From: Candidatus Rokuibacteriota bacterium
GTDB lineage: Bacteria; Methylomirabilota; Methylomirabilia; Rokubacteriales; CSP1-6
DNA length: 10,906 nt
Reading direction: 5' to 3'
NCBI GenBank assembly: GCA_016179165.1
Contig: JACORX010000035.1
Span: forward strand, 1 to 10,906
The position numbers were made by a program, and so were the translations under genes. Below are positions 1-7,735 of this stretch, in pieces. The number at the start of each line of letters is the position of its first letter. Within the stretch, counting starts at the first letter, position 1. Below the pieces are notes generated by a model that saw only the letters and a program-made list of their open reading frames with translations, was not told where the DNA came from and did not search any database.

Positions 1-99
1 AAGAGCCTCGGGTTTCCCTCCCGAAAAGAGCTGCTCGAGGAGTACAAGCGGCGCACCAGCTGGGTGCGCGCGCTCTACGACCGCGTGGTGCCGGCATGA
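1..99 (+). CDS. glnE: C-terminal end of probable glutamine synthetase adenylyltransferase (partial)
   Basis: Thirty-two codons in frame 1 run from the window edge to a TGA at 97-99, so only the C-terminus is visible. The peptide ends in a basic, helical stretch containing LLEEYKRRTSWVRALYDRV. This resembles the last helix of the C-terminal domain of GlnE, the bifunctional enzyme that adenylylates and deadenylylates glutamine synthetase, where endings of the type 'YRRHTxRVRALYxRV' are common. The call rests on that short match alone; no catalytic domain lies in the window. The stop overlaps the polA start by four bases (ATGA at 96-99), so the two are probably co-transcribed and translationally coupled. 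Another protein with a similar terminal helix cannot be excluded. Confidence 0.55.
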   Translation, partial: KSLGFPSRKELLEEYKRRTSWVRALYDRVVPA

Positions 100-2639
100 G
101 CGCGCGCTTCTTCGTCGTGGACGGGCCGGGCTACCTCTACCGCGCCTACCACGCGCTGCCGTACCTCTCGAACTCCAAGGGCCAGGCCACCCATGCGGTC
201 CGCGGCGTGTCCACCATGCTCTTGAAGCTCCTCCGGGAGGAGACCCCCGAGTACGCGGCCGTGGCCTGGGATCCGCCGGGCCCGACATTTCGAGAAGAGA
301 AGCTGCCGTCGTACAAGGAGACCCGCCCCAGCATGCCGGACGATCTCCGGAGCCAGATCGCGCTCGTCAAGCGGGTCTTCGAGGCGCTCCGGCTGCCGTG
401 CTTGGAGCTGCCCGGCTTCGAGGCCGACGACGTGCTCGGCACGCTCGTCGAGAAAATGCGGAGGGAGCCGGTCGAGATGGTCCTCGTCACCGGCGACAAG
501 GACATGCTCCAGCTGGTTGGGCCGCGCGTGCGGGTGCTCTCGACGAATGCGCGCGGCGAGCCCGTCTGGTTCGACGCCGACGCCGTCACCGCCAAGTGGG
601 GCGTCGGCCCCGAGCAGATCCCGGATCTGCTCGCCCTCATGGGGGACAGCATCGATAACATTCCCGGCGTGCCCGGGGTCGGTCAGAAGACCGCCGTGAA
701 GCTCATCAGCCAATTCGGCAGCGTCGAGCGGCTCTACGAGAACCTCACGCTCGTGCCCGGGAAGGTCCGCGAGACGCTGGCCGCCAATCGCCGGCAGGCG
801 CTCCTGTCGCGAGATCTGGCGACGGTGAGCACGCGGGTTCCCATCGACCAGGAACTCGAGGCCTTCCGGCGCCGGGAGCCCGACTGGGAGCGGCTGCGGG
901 CGCTCTGGACCGAGCTCGAGTTCGACTCGCTGCTACGCCTGCTCCCCGCACAGGAAGCGCCCGGTATCACGTCCGAGTCTCTGCCGAGCCTGGAGGGAGA
1001 CGCGGCGCTTCAGCGGTGGCTCACCGCCGTCCCGGCGGACGACCCCGTGGCCGTGGACTGGGTGGGCGAGGGAGGACCGCCCGAGCCCGCGCTCGGAGCG
1101 CTCGGCCTCTTCCATCCGGCTGCCGGCGCCGCGATTCTGACTCTCGGGCCCGACGCTCCAGACTTCGATGGGCGGAAGCTGATCGGCCACGACGTCAAGC
1201 ACCTGATCGAGTGGTGGCTGGCCCGCCGCGGGGCTCCTCCAGCCTTCGAGGACACGGCCGTCGGCGCCTATCTCCTGAACCCGGCGCGCACCAATTACAA
1301 GCTGGACGAGGTCTGCGCCGACCTCCTAGGCGAGGGGCCGGGTCTCGCTGCGCCGGGCAGCCGGGCGCGGTGGATCTGGCAAATCTGGGAGATGCTGCCG
1401 CGCGCGCTCAGGGAAGTCGGGCTCCACACGCTCTACGACGACCTCGAGCGGCCGCTGGTACCGGTGCTGGCGGCGATGGAGCGCCACGGCATCCGCGTGG
1501 ATCCGGGGCGTCTCGCGGACTTCTCCAAGGAGCTCGACCTGGCTCTCGAGCGGCTAACGCGCGAGATCTACGTCCTGGCCGGGGAAGAGTTCAACATCGG
1601 CTCGCCCAAGCAGATGGCGCGGATCCTCTTCGACACGCTCAAGCTCCCGCCGGTCAAGAAGACCAAGACGGGGTATTCGACCGACGCCGACGTCCTCGAG
1701 CAGCTGGCGCTGGGCCACGAGCTGCCGGCCAAGATCATCGAGCACCGGACGCTCAGCAAGCTCAAGTCCACCTACGCCGACGCGTTGCCGGTCCTGATCA
1801 ACTCGGCCACAGGACGGATCCACACGTCCTTTAACCAGCTCGTCACCGCGACGGGAAGACTCTCCTCGTCGGCGCCCAACCTCCAGAACATTCCTATCCG
1901 CACCGAGCTGGGCCGGCGGATCCGCGCGGCCTTCGTGCCCGAGGCCGGATGGCGCTTCGTCGCGGCGGACTACTCGCAGATCGAGCTGCGCATCCTGGCT
2001 CACGTCTCGGGAGAGGAGAGCCTCATCGCCGCGTTCCGCGCCGGCGAGGACATCCACCGCCGCACGGCGGCCGAGGTCTTCGGCCTCGAGCTGTCGCAGG
2101 TGACCGACCAGCAGCGCGACGTGGCGAAGACCACGAATTTCTCCGTCATCTACGGCGTCACGGCCTTCGGGCTCTCGCGCGGGCTCGCGATGACGCCCAA
2201 GCAGGCGCAGGAGTTCCTCGACCGCTTCTTCGCGCGTCACCCGATGGTCAAGGCATGGCTCGAACGCACGACCGCCGAGGGGCGCAGGCGTGGCTTCGTC
2301 CAGACGCTCCTCGGCCGGCGCCGCTACATCCCTGAGCTCCAAAGCGGCAACCCCAACCTCCGGGGCTTCGCCGAGCGCATAGCGACCAACGCGCCCATCC
2401 AGGGCACGGCCGCCGATCTCATCAAGATCGCCATGGTGCGCATGGCGGGGGCGCTCGCGGCTGGGGGCTTCAGGACCCGGATGCTGCTCCAGGTCCACGA
2501 CGAGCTTCTCTTCGAGTCGCCCGGGGACGAAGTGCCGAGGCTCGAAGGCTTGGCCCGCGAGGTGATGGAATCGGCCATGGCGCTCGACGTCCCGCTCAAG
2601 GTGGACATCAAGACGGGCGCGGACTGGGCCCAGGCGTGA
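96..2639 (+). CDS. polA: DNA polymerase I (5' nuclease and polymerase active sites intact, proofreading site degenerate)
   Basis: An 847-residue family A polymerase for gap filling and RNA-primer removal in repair and lagging-strand synthesis. Residues 1-290 form the 5' nuclease, with its metal-binding acids present: D9, D59, E109, D111 and D112 (GFEADD), D134 and D136 (TGDKD), D184 and D187. Residues about 300-440 occupy the place of the 3'-5' exonuclease but lack its catalytic carboxylates: the DxE motif reads D321-W-V, the second aspartate position reads L370, and no YxxxD motif precedes the polymerase. Residues about 445-847 are the polymerase: motif A DYSQIELRILAH (D625), motif B R674...K678...F682...Y686, motif C QVHDE (D802, E803). 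F682 matches the position where phenylalanine, rather than tyrosine, discriminates against dideoxynucleotides. Length fits the family (Taq 832, E. coli 928). No Shine-Dalgarno precedes the ATG; it overlaps the upstream stop, which suggests coupling. Confidence 0.97.
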   Translation: MSARFFVVDGPGYLYRAYHALPYLSNSKGQATHAVRGVSTMLLKLLREETPEYAAVAWDPPGPTFREEKLPSYKETRPSMPDDLRSQIALVKRVFEALRLPCLELPGFEADDVLGTLVEKMRREPVEMVLVTGDKDMLQLVGPRVRVLSTNARGEPVWFDADAVTAKWGVGPEQIPDLLALMGDSIDNIPGVPGVGQKTAVKLISQFGSVERLYENLTLVPGKVRETLAANRRQALLSRDLATVSTRVPIDQELEAFRRREPDWERLRALWTELEFDSLLRLLPAQEAPGITSESLPSLEGDAALQRWLTAVPADDPVAVDWVGEGGPPEPALGALGLFHPAAGAAILTLGPDAPDFDGRKLIGHDVKHLIEWWLARRGAPPAFEDTAVGAYLLNPARTNYKLDEVCADLLGEGPGLAAPGSRARWIWQIWEMLPRALREVGLHTLYDDLERPLVPVLAAMERHGIRVDPGRLADFSKELDLALERLTREIYVLAGEEFNIGSPKQMARILFDTLKLPPVKKTKTGYSTDADVLEQLALGHELPAKIIEHRTLSKLKSTYADALPVLINSATGRIHTSFNQLVTATGRLSSSAPNLQNIPIRTELGRRIRAAFVPEAGWRFVAADYSQIELRILAHVSGEESLIAAFRAGEDIHRRTAAEVFGLELSQVTDQQRDVAKTTNFSVIYGVTAFGLSRGLAMTPKQAQEFLDRFFARHPMVKAWLERTTAEGRRRGFVQTLLGRRRYIPELQSGNPNLRGFAERIATNAPIQGTAADLIKIAMVRMAGALAAGGFRTRMLLQVHDELLFESPGDEVPRLEGLAREVMESAMALDVPLKVDIKTGADWAQA

Positions 2640-3265
2640 AGCGCTTCCTCCTGGTCGGCCTCACCGGCAGCATCGCCACCGGCAAGAGCACGGTCAGCCG
2701 GATGTTCGCCCATCTGGGCGCGCGCGTCATCGACGCCGACCTCCTCGCTCGGGAGGTCGTCATGCCGGGCCAAGCCGCCCACGCCAGAATCGTCGAGGAG
2801 TTCGGGCCTCAAGTCCTCCAGCAGGACGGCGCACTCGACCGCAAGGCGCTGGGCGCCGTGGTCTTCGCCGACGCCGCGAAGCGGAAACGCCTCGAGGAGA
2901 TCACCCACCCGGCCATCGGCCTGCGCCAGCAGCGCATTCTCTCCGTCCTCGACGAGGAGGCCTTCGAGGGCGTCGTCATCTGGGACGCGGCGCTTCTCTT
3001 CGAGGGAGGCGGCGCCGCCAAGATGGACCGCGTGGTGGTGGTCTACGCTGACCCGGAGACCGAGCGGCGGCGTCTCGTGGAGCGCGACGGCCTGAGCGAC
3101 GCCGACGCGCGGGCGCGGATCGCTAGCCAGATGCCCGTCGCCGAGAAGGCGAAGCTCGCGCACCACGTCATCGACAACTCCGGCACGCGCGAGGAAACCG
3201 AGCGCCGGGTGCGGACGGTATACGGCGCGCTCCTGGCCGAGCTCAAGGCCCGACGGCCCGCATGA
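2636..3265 (+). CDS. coaE: Dephospho-CoA kinase
   Basis: A 209-residue cytoplasmic kinase for the last step of coenzyme A synthesis: ATP phosphorylates the 3'-hydroxyl of the ribose of dephospho-CoA. The N-terminus carries the P-loop LTGSIATGKST (G11 to T19). The CoaE signature VIDAD follows (D33 is the likely catalytic or substrate-binding aspartate). THPAI sits at 90-94, LLFEGG at 120-125, the lid arginines in RRRLVERDGLSDADARARIASQMP, and the closing DNSGT at 180-184. Length is normal for the family. The start is GTG at 2636, inside the end of polA: the sequence GTGA at 2636-2639 gives a 4-base overlap with the polA TGA. No strong ribosome binding site is visible, so translation probably depends on polA. 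polA next to coaE is a known bacterial arrangement. Confidence 0.95.
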   Translation: MKRFLLVGLTGSIATGKSTVSRMFAHLGARVIDADLLAREVVMPGQAAHARIVEEFGPQVLQQDGALDRKALGAVVFADAAKRKRLEEITHPAIGLRQQRILSVLDEEAFEGVVIWDAALLFEGGGAAKMDRVVVVYADPETERRRLVERDGLSDADARARIASQMPVAEKAKLAHHVIDNSGTREETERRVRTVYGALLAELKARRPA

Positions 3266-4137
3266 GCCCGCGGCGCAACGCGCGGGCCCTGGCACCGAGG
3301 CCCAAGCGCCACGCCGCCTCGGGCAAGACGCGGGCGCTCGGCCAGCACTTCCTCCGCGACGACGCGGTGGCGGAGCGGATCATCGGGGAAGTCCGGCCGA
3401 CGATCCGGGACCTCGTGATCGAGATCGGGCCCGGGCTGGGAGCGCTGACGGGCCGTCTCGCGCTCGCGGCGGGCAGGCTCCTGGCGCTCGAGGTGGACCC
3501 GGCGATGGCCGCGGCGCTCGTCGAGCGCTTCGCGGATGCGCCCCACGTCGAGATCTTGGTGGCCGACGCCCGCTCCTTCAACTACGCGGGGCTGTCCGCG
3601 CTCAAGCCCGACCCCGCCGGGCGCGTGCTCGTCGTGGGAAATCTCCCCTACAGCGTGGGCAAGCCTATTCTTCAAGCCCTCGTCGCGGCGGGACCGGTCG
3701 TGGACGAGATGGCGCTGATGCTCCAGAAGGAAGTCGCCGAGCGCGTGGCAGCCGGGCCCGGCGGCAAGACGTACGGGAGCCTCTCGGTGCTGACCCAGCT
3801 CTCCTGCGAGGCCCGGCTCGCCTTCACGGTGCCCCCCGGCGCTTTCCGCCCGCCGCCCCAGGTCGACTCCGCCGTGATACATCTCCGTGTCCGGCGCGCG
3901 CCGCCCGTGCCCGTGGACGATCCGGCGCGGCTGCGCGCGGTCGTCCTCGCGGCCTTCGGCCAGCGCAGGAAAAGCCTCGCGAACGCCCTGGCCTCGGGTC
4001 TGGGGCTCGGGGCCGAGCGCGCGCGGGCGATGTGTGACGCCGCGGGCATCGATGCGGGCCGCCGGGCCGAGACGCTCTCGCTCGCCGAATTCTCCCGCCT
4101 GGCCCAAGACCGGCCCCACCCGGGAGGCGGCTCATGA
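3262..4137 (+). CDS. rsmA: 16S rRNA (adenine1518/1519-N6)-dimethyltransferase
   Basis: A 291-residue RsmA (KsgA) that uses S-adenosylmethionine to dimethylate two adjacent adenines in the 3' hairpin of 16S rRNA, a late step of small-subunit assembly. Visible motifs in order: LGQHFL (26-31), the SAM-binding loop EIGPGLG (54-60), the acidic ribose-binding residues in LALEVD (E77), the catalytic NLPY (127-130), FRPPPQVDS (195-203) and the C-terminal QRRKSLANAL (234-243). The first 25 residues are a basic extension rich in arginine, lysine and alanine. The ATG overlaps the coaE stop by four bases (ATGA at 3262-3265). It is the last recognisable gene of the plus-strand run and ends 22 bases from the end of the converging gene. 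Confidence 0.96.
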   Translation: MSPRRNARALAPRPKRHAASGKTRALGQHFLRDDAVAERIIGEVRPTIRDLVIEIGPGLGALTGRLALAAGRLLALEVDPAMAAALVERFADAPHVEILVADARSFNYAGLSALKPDPAGRVLVVGNLPYSVGKPILQALVAAGPVVDEMALMLQKEVAERVAAGPGGKTYGSLSVLTQLSCEARLAFTVPPGAFRPPPQVDSAVIHLRVRRAPPVPVDDPARLRAVVLAAFGQRRKSLANALASGLGLGAERARAMCDAAGIDAGRRAETLSLAEFSRLAQDRPHPGGGS

Positions 4138-4157
4138 GCGCCGGCTTCCCGCGGCGC
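4138..4157. terminator. GC hairpin between converging genes, possible bidirectional terminator
   Basis: A perfect 6-base inverted repeat, GCGCCG (4138-4143) and CGGCGC (4152-4157), encloses an 8-base loop in the 22-base gap between the ends of rsmA and the O-antigen ligase gene. Its place between two converging stop codons suits a two-way terminator. Neither strand has a T-run after the stem, so it does not meet the usual intrinsic-terminator rule. In DNA this GC-rich a 6-base stem could arise by chance. Confidence 0.3.
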
Positions 4158-4159
4158 CA

Positions 4160-5365
4160 TCAAGGCGTTCCGGGCTTGCCGGCCGTTCGCGCGCCTCGCA
4201 CCGTGAACGGCAGCGCCACGATCATCCACGCGAGCATCACCACCTCGGAATCGCCGAAGGTGTGCTCCGTCAGCCCCGCGACCAGAAAGCCCGTGATGGC
4301 CGCGATGCTCCCGGCGACCAGGGCGCGCTCTCTGATGGCGGCCGCCGGCAGCCGCCGAAAGAGTCGCACCGCCTCCGTGAAGAACGCGGCCCAGATCCAC
4401 AGCCACGCCAGCAAGCCGGCCACGCCCGTCTCCACGAGGACCTGGAGCGCGGAGTTGTGCAGATGCCCTGTGCGCTGCATGAAGGCCTCGGCCTGCGCGT
4501 AGTGGCGGTAGTCGCGCTTGACGCCGCCCGGCCCGACCCCCAGCCACGGGTGCTCCCGCCACATGGCGATCCCGCTGCGCCACATGTAGATCCGCTCCTT
4601 GACGGTGACGTCGTCGGGGTTCGTCATCGTCAGGGCCCGTTCGCGTAGGCGCTGCGGGCCACCCAGGACCGCCAGCCCCAGCATCAACAGCCCGACGGCG
4701 AGGAGCCAGCGCCACCGCCGGATCGCAGGCCAGAGGGCCAGGACGCCGGACGCGAAGCCGATCCAGGCGCCCCGCGTATAGGTTGCCGCCAGCCCCGCGA
4801 GGCTCGCGAACCACGCGAGCGCGAGCCACGGGCGAAACGTCGTATCCAGCAGCAACCGAGGCAGAGTCGCCAGCAGCGTCAGGCTCACCACCCCCGCCAG
4901 CGTCATGTAACTGCTGAAGAAGCCGCGGGCCCGGGCGCAGCGGTGGTAGAGCCAGCGCGGGAGACCGTAGTCGGCCTCCGGGCCCGGGCAGAGGCTCACC
5001 TGCAGCAGTCCGAGCGCCGCCGCCCCCGCGACGGCGAGCGCCAGGGTCGACAGCACGCGCCCGGCCTGCCCGGCGGAGTCGATCTCCTCGACGGAGACAT
5101 AGAGGGCCGCGACGAGCAGGAGCTTCTTGCAGGCGAGCAGGCCCGCGCCCGGATGGGGCGCGAGAAGGGCCGACACCACGCTGACCGCGCCGAACGCCAG
5201 CACGGGGCGCCAGAGCGGCCAGCGCCCGGCGTCGCGCGCCGTGCGACCGCACAGCCGGCCGAGCCAGAGCAGCGCCAGGAGGGTGAGCGCGGTTTGGGCG
5301 AGCGTGATGGAGACGCCGAGCCCCAGGACGAACGCCGCCAGGAGCGCGCGACGGGCGGCGGTCAT
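4160..5365 (-). CDS. O-antigen ligase family membrane protein (WaaL/Wzy_C type)
   Basis: A 401-residue polytopic inner-membrane protein, mostly hydrophobic segments with a longer hydrophilic loop between about residues 235 and 310. Family features are TRGAWIGF (R198), the pre-loop HPWLGVGPGG (272-281) and HLHNSALQVLVETG (301-314), whose histidine and LHN fall where WaaL/Wzy_C proteins carry their conserved catalytic loop residues. WaaL moves O-antigen from undecaprenyl diphosphate to lipid A-core in the periplasm. The same fold is shared by Wzy polymerases and glycoprotein ligases, so the exact substrate is open. Its place 25 bases after lptFG favours an LPS role. Start choice: ATG at 5365 opens directly into a membrane segment. 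A GTG at 5383 with AGGGG four bases before it would add six residues. A start at 5491 would add 42 basic, non-membrane residues overlapping lptFG and is unlikely. Confidence 0.85.
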   Translation of the reverse strand: MTAARRALLAAFVLGLGVSITLAQTALTLLALLWLGRLCGRTARDAGRWPLWRPVLAFGAVSVVSALLAPHPGAGLLACKKLLLVAALYVSVEEIDSAGQAGRVLSTLALAVAGAAALGLLQVSLCPGPEADYGLPRWLYHRCARARGFFSSYMTLAGVVSLTLLATLPRLLLDTTFRPWLALAWFASLAGLAATYTRGAWIGFASGVLALWPAIRRWRWLLAVGLLMLGLAVLGGPQRLRERALTMTNPDDVTVKERIYMWRSGIAMWREHPWLGVGPGGVKRDYRHYAQAEAFMQRTGHLHNSALQVLVETGVAGLLAWLWIWAAFFTEAVRLFRRLPAAAIRERALVAGSIAAITGFLVAGLTEHTFGDSEVVMLAWMIVALPFTVRGARTAGKPGTP

Positions 5366-5390
5366 CCCCTCGCCGGCGCGCACGACGCCC

Positions 5391-7703
5391 CTAGGTCCTG
5401 GCCTTGAGCAGCAGGACCGTCCCAACCCCGGCAAAGACGATGTTCGCCGTCCACGCCGCCAGCAGCGGGGGCAGGAGATCCGCCCGCCCAAAGGTCACGG
5501 CCACGGCGTCGACCATCCAGTAGCCGACCGCTATGACGAGCGCCACGCCGAGACCCACCGCCCGGCCCCCGCTCCTCGGGGAGCTCAGCGCGAACGGGAT
5601 CGCGACGAGCGCCATGATGACATGGACGAGCGGGAAGGACAGCTTCGAGTGGAGCTGCACGAGGTAGGAACCCACCTGGTGCCCTCCGGAGCGGAGCTTG
5701 GCCACGTAGGCGCGCAGCTCGAAGAAGCTCATCGTGTCCGGCAGCCGGTGGACCCGGATGAAGTCGTCCACGTGCTCCGGCATGGCGACGACCTCGTGCT
5801 GGAAGGTCGTGGAGGTGACCTGGTCGGCCGGACTGATCTGCCGCTGGATCCCGCCCCACATCTGCCACCCCTCCGGTGTCCATTGCGCCCTGGCGACATC
5901 CAGCCGGCCCAGGAGGCGAAACTCCGGATCGAGATCCAGCATCACGAGGCCGTCCAGGGACTTTGATGCGGGATCGAGGAGCGCGATCCGCAGAAACCGC
6001 GTGTCCGACGATCGATACCAGATCTGCCCCTGCCGCAGGAGATGGCGCGGGGGGAAGCCGCGGATCTTGACCCGATCCACCTCTTCGGCCCTCACCGTGA
6101 TCTCCGGCAGGGCCGTTTCCTGAAATACCAGGGCCAGCAGGCTGATGCACAGCGCCATGACCAGCACGGGCGCGCACGTCCGATACAGACTGACCCCGGC
6201 CGCCTTGAGGGCGTCCAGCTCCCGCGCGCGGGTGAGCGAGAGAAACAGGAAGATCGTGGACACCAGCACGATCAGGGGCAGGCCCTTGTAGAGCTCGCGA
6301 GGGAGCAGGTAGAGGAAGTGTTGCGCGATATAGGCCCACGGCGGCTTGCCTCGGAGAAAGCGGTCCAGACTCTGGAGCAGGTCGACGATCACGGTGAGGA
6401 CGCTCCCGATCAGGAGGCCGAGCCCGAGCAGCAGGAGGTACTCCCGCAGCAGATACCGGTCGATGACAAAGGTCGATCCGCGGGGCCCGCGGTCCGGGAC
6501 CGCCGGCCGCACCGTGGCGACCGTCTTCCCCCAGACGGCGGTGAGCGGGCGCAGTCGCGTCGCCAGGTTCCACACGCTATCGAGCCAGCCCGTGGGCATG
6601 CCGACCGTCTCCGCGCGGAGCAGCCCCAGCCCGAGCAGGCCGAACAGCGCGTTCGGCAGCCAGATCGCCACCACGGCCGGCAGGCGCCCGGTGAGGGCCG
6701 GCTCCTCCAGCGACGTGGACAGAATGTCGTAGGCCAGCATGAGGACGACGCTCGACCCGAGCGCCCCGGCGCGTCCGCCGCGCTGGGCCTGCATGCCCAG
6801 CGGGAACGCGATGAGCACGAAGATCCACGCCGCGACCGGGAACGCAAACCGTTTGTGGAGCTCCACTCGATATGGCGCCGCCTTCCGTCCGTCGGCGGCC
6901 AGGTCGCGCGCGGTCGCCCTGAGCTGACCGAGTGACATCTCTCGTTCCGGCTTGGTCTCCTGCCCGGACGCAGCGCCGGGTGGCCTCAACGCCACGTTCA
7001 TGTCGTAGATGGCGAATGTGGTGTGCCGGAACCGTCGCGGGTCTCCCGCGTCGGTTTCGTTGATGGAGCCGTCGATGAAGCGGAGGGTCACGCGACGGGT
7101 CCGCTGGTCGGCGAGGACGCGCCCCTCTCGCGCCACGATGACGCGCGACAGCGCAGGGTCTCGGTCGTCCGACGCGAGCACACCACGGAGCGCGAGCTGC
7201 GACGGGCTGACCTCCTGGACATACAGCACGATCGGCGCAAACGCGGTGTTGAACGTCCGTTCCTGTATGCTCGTCACGGCGTGGCTCTGCAAGATCTCGA
7301 AGAGGTTACTCTGAAATGCCGCGGCCGCCCACGGGTTCACGAGCAGCGTCATCGAAGCCACGAGGAGGCTCACCGTGAGACCCGCGGCCAGAAACGGCCG
7401 AATCAGCCTGAGCGGGCTCACGCCCGATGCCTTGAGCGCGGCGACTTCGAAGTCGCCGGCGAGCCGGCCGCACGAGATCAGGACGGCGAGGAGCAGCGCG
7501 ACGGGCAGCGTCACCGCCAGCAGCGGGGGGAGCAGGCACGCGAGCAAGAAGAGCACGAGATGCACCGGGACCTGCTTCGTGATCACCAGGTCGGTCATCT
7601 GATACATGCGATCGATCACGAGGAAGAACGTGAAGACGCCGACGCTGATCCCCAAGGGGGCGACCAGCTCGCGGAGGACATAGCGGTCCAGGATGCGGGT
7701 CAT
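5391..7703 (-). CDS. lptFG: Single-chain LptF-LptG fusion, LPS-export ABC transporter permease
   Basis: One uninterrupted 770-residue frame holds two complete YjgP/YjgQ (LptF/LptG) permease domains. The LptF-like half (about 1-363) opens ILDRYVLREL; the LptG-like half (about 412-770) opens VIDRYLLREY. Each repeats the same landmarks: the coupling-helix region (FEVAALKASGVS with E86; RELDALKAAGVS with E495), a central periplasmic beta-rich part (about 140-270 and 540-660), and the post-loop helix (ELHKRFAFP at 281; QLHSKLSFP at 683). LptF and LptG normally come from two genes of about 360 codons and, with LptB2, pull LPS from the inner membrane and pass it to LptC/LptA. Both termini of each subunit face the cytoplasm, so a cytoplasmic linker (about 364-411, basic and proline-containing) can join them without changing topology. 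It lies 32 bases after gspD and 25 before the ligase gene. No clear Shine-Dalgarno precedes the ATG, which fits the canonical LptF N-terminus. Confidence 0.93.
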   Translation of the reverse strand: MTRILDRYVLRELVAPLGISVGVFTFFLVIDRMYQMTDLVITKQVPVHLVLFLLACLLPPLLAVTLPVALLLAVLISCGRLAGDFEVAALKASGVSPLRLIRPFLAAGLTVSLLVASMTLLVNPWAAAAFQSNLFEILQSHAVTSIQERTFNTAFAPIVLYVQEVSPSQLALRGVLASDDRDPALSRVIVAREGRVLADQRTRRVTLRFIDGSINETDAGDPRRFRHTTFAIYDMNVALRPPGAASGQETKPEREMSLGQLRATARDLAADGRKAAPYRVELHKRFAFPVAAWIFVLIAFPLGMQAQRGGRAGALGSSVVLMLAYDILSTSLEEPALTGRLPAVVAIWLPNALFGLLGLGLLRAETVGMPTGWLDSVWNLATRLRPLTAVWGKTVATVRPAVPDRGPRGSTFVIDRYLLREYLLLLGLGLLIGSVLTVIVDLLQSLDRFLRGKPPWAYIAQHFLYLLPRELYKGLPLIVLVSTIFLFLSLTRARELDALKAAGVSLYRTCAPVLVMALCISLLALVFQETALPEITVRAEEVDRVKIRGFPPRHLLRQGQIWYRSSDTRFLRIALLDPASKSLDGLVMLDLDPEFRLLGRLDVARAQWTPEGWQMWGGIQRQISPADQVTSTTFQHEVVAMPEHVDDFIRVHRLPDTMSFFELRAYVAKLRSGGHQVGSYLVQLHSKLSFPLVHVIMALVAIPFALSSPRSGGRAVGLGVALVIAVGYWMVDAVAVTFGRADLLPPLLAAWTANIVFAGVGTVLLLKART
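6609..6612 (-). promoter_or_regulatory. Possible internal ribosome binding site inside the lptFG linker
   Basis: On the minus strand, GGAG at 6612-6609 stands nine bases before an in-frame ATG at 6599 (residue 369 of the fusion). Initiation here would give a free LptG-like protein of 402 residues with an N-terminal extension of about 45 residues. The spacing is acceptable, but GGAG is common in DNA of this composition. The usual LptG start position (residues 412-413) has no start codon, so this is the only good candidate. Low certainty. Confidence 0.25.
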
Positions 7704-7735
7704 AGCCGGAGGGTCAGTCGGCCAACCGCGGACAG

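Noticed and set aside
1554..4119. Large minus-strand frames opposite polA, coaE and rsmA (314, 323 and 358 codons)
   Set aside because: All are shadows: low-complexity translation, no start signal, and polA, coaE and rsmA on the other strand have full catalytic motifs.
4134..4502. A 122-codon plus-strand frame that starts with ATGA overlapping the rsmA stop, like the other genes of the run
   Set aside because: It lies antisense to the O-antigen ligase gene, its product is low-complexity and Ser/Ala/Arg-rich with no family features, and the opposite frame encodes a clear membrane protein. The ATGA is probably chance, or at most a relic of a lost gene.
3672..5252. Long minus-strand frame (526 codons) spanning rsmA and the ligase gene
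   Set aside because: Arg/Gly/Ala-rich product with no motif, crossing two well-supported genes; typical of alternative frames in GC-rich DNA.
5366..5491. Extended N-terminus of the O-antigen ligase protein starting at 5491
   Set aside because: The added 42 residues are Arg/Cys/Gly-rich, overlap lptFG by about 100 bases and do not resemble the family; ATG 5365 (or GTG 5383) is better placed.
7704..7735. Gap between gspD and lptFG examined for a promoter or terminator
   Set aside because: Only 32 bases, with no stem-loop, T-run or Shine-Dalgarno; treated as an ordinary operon spacer.
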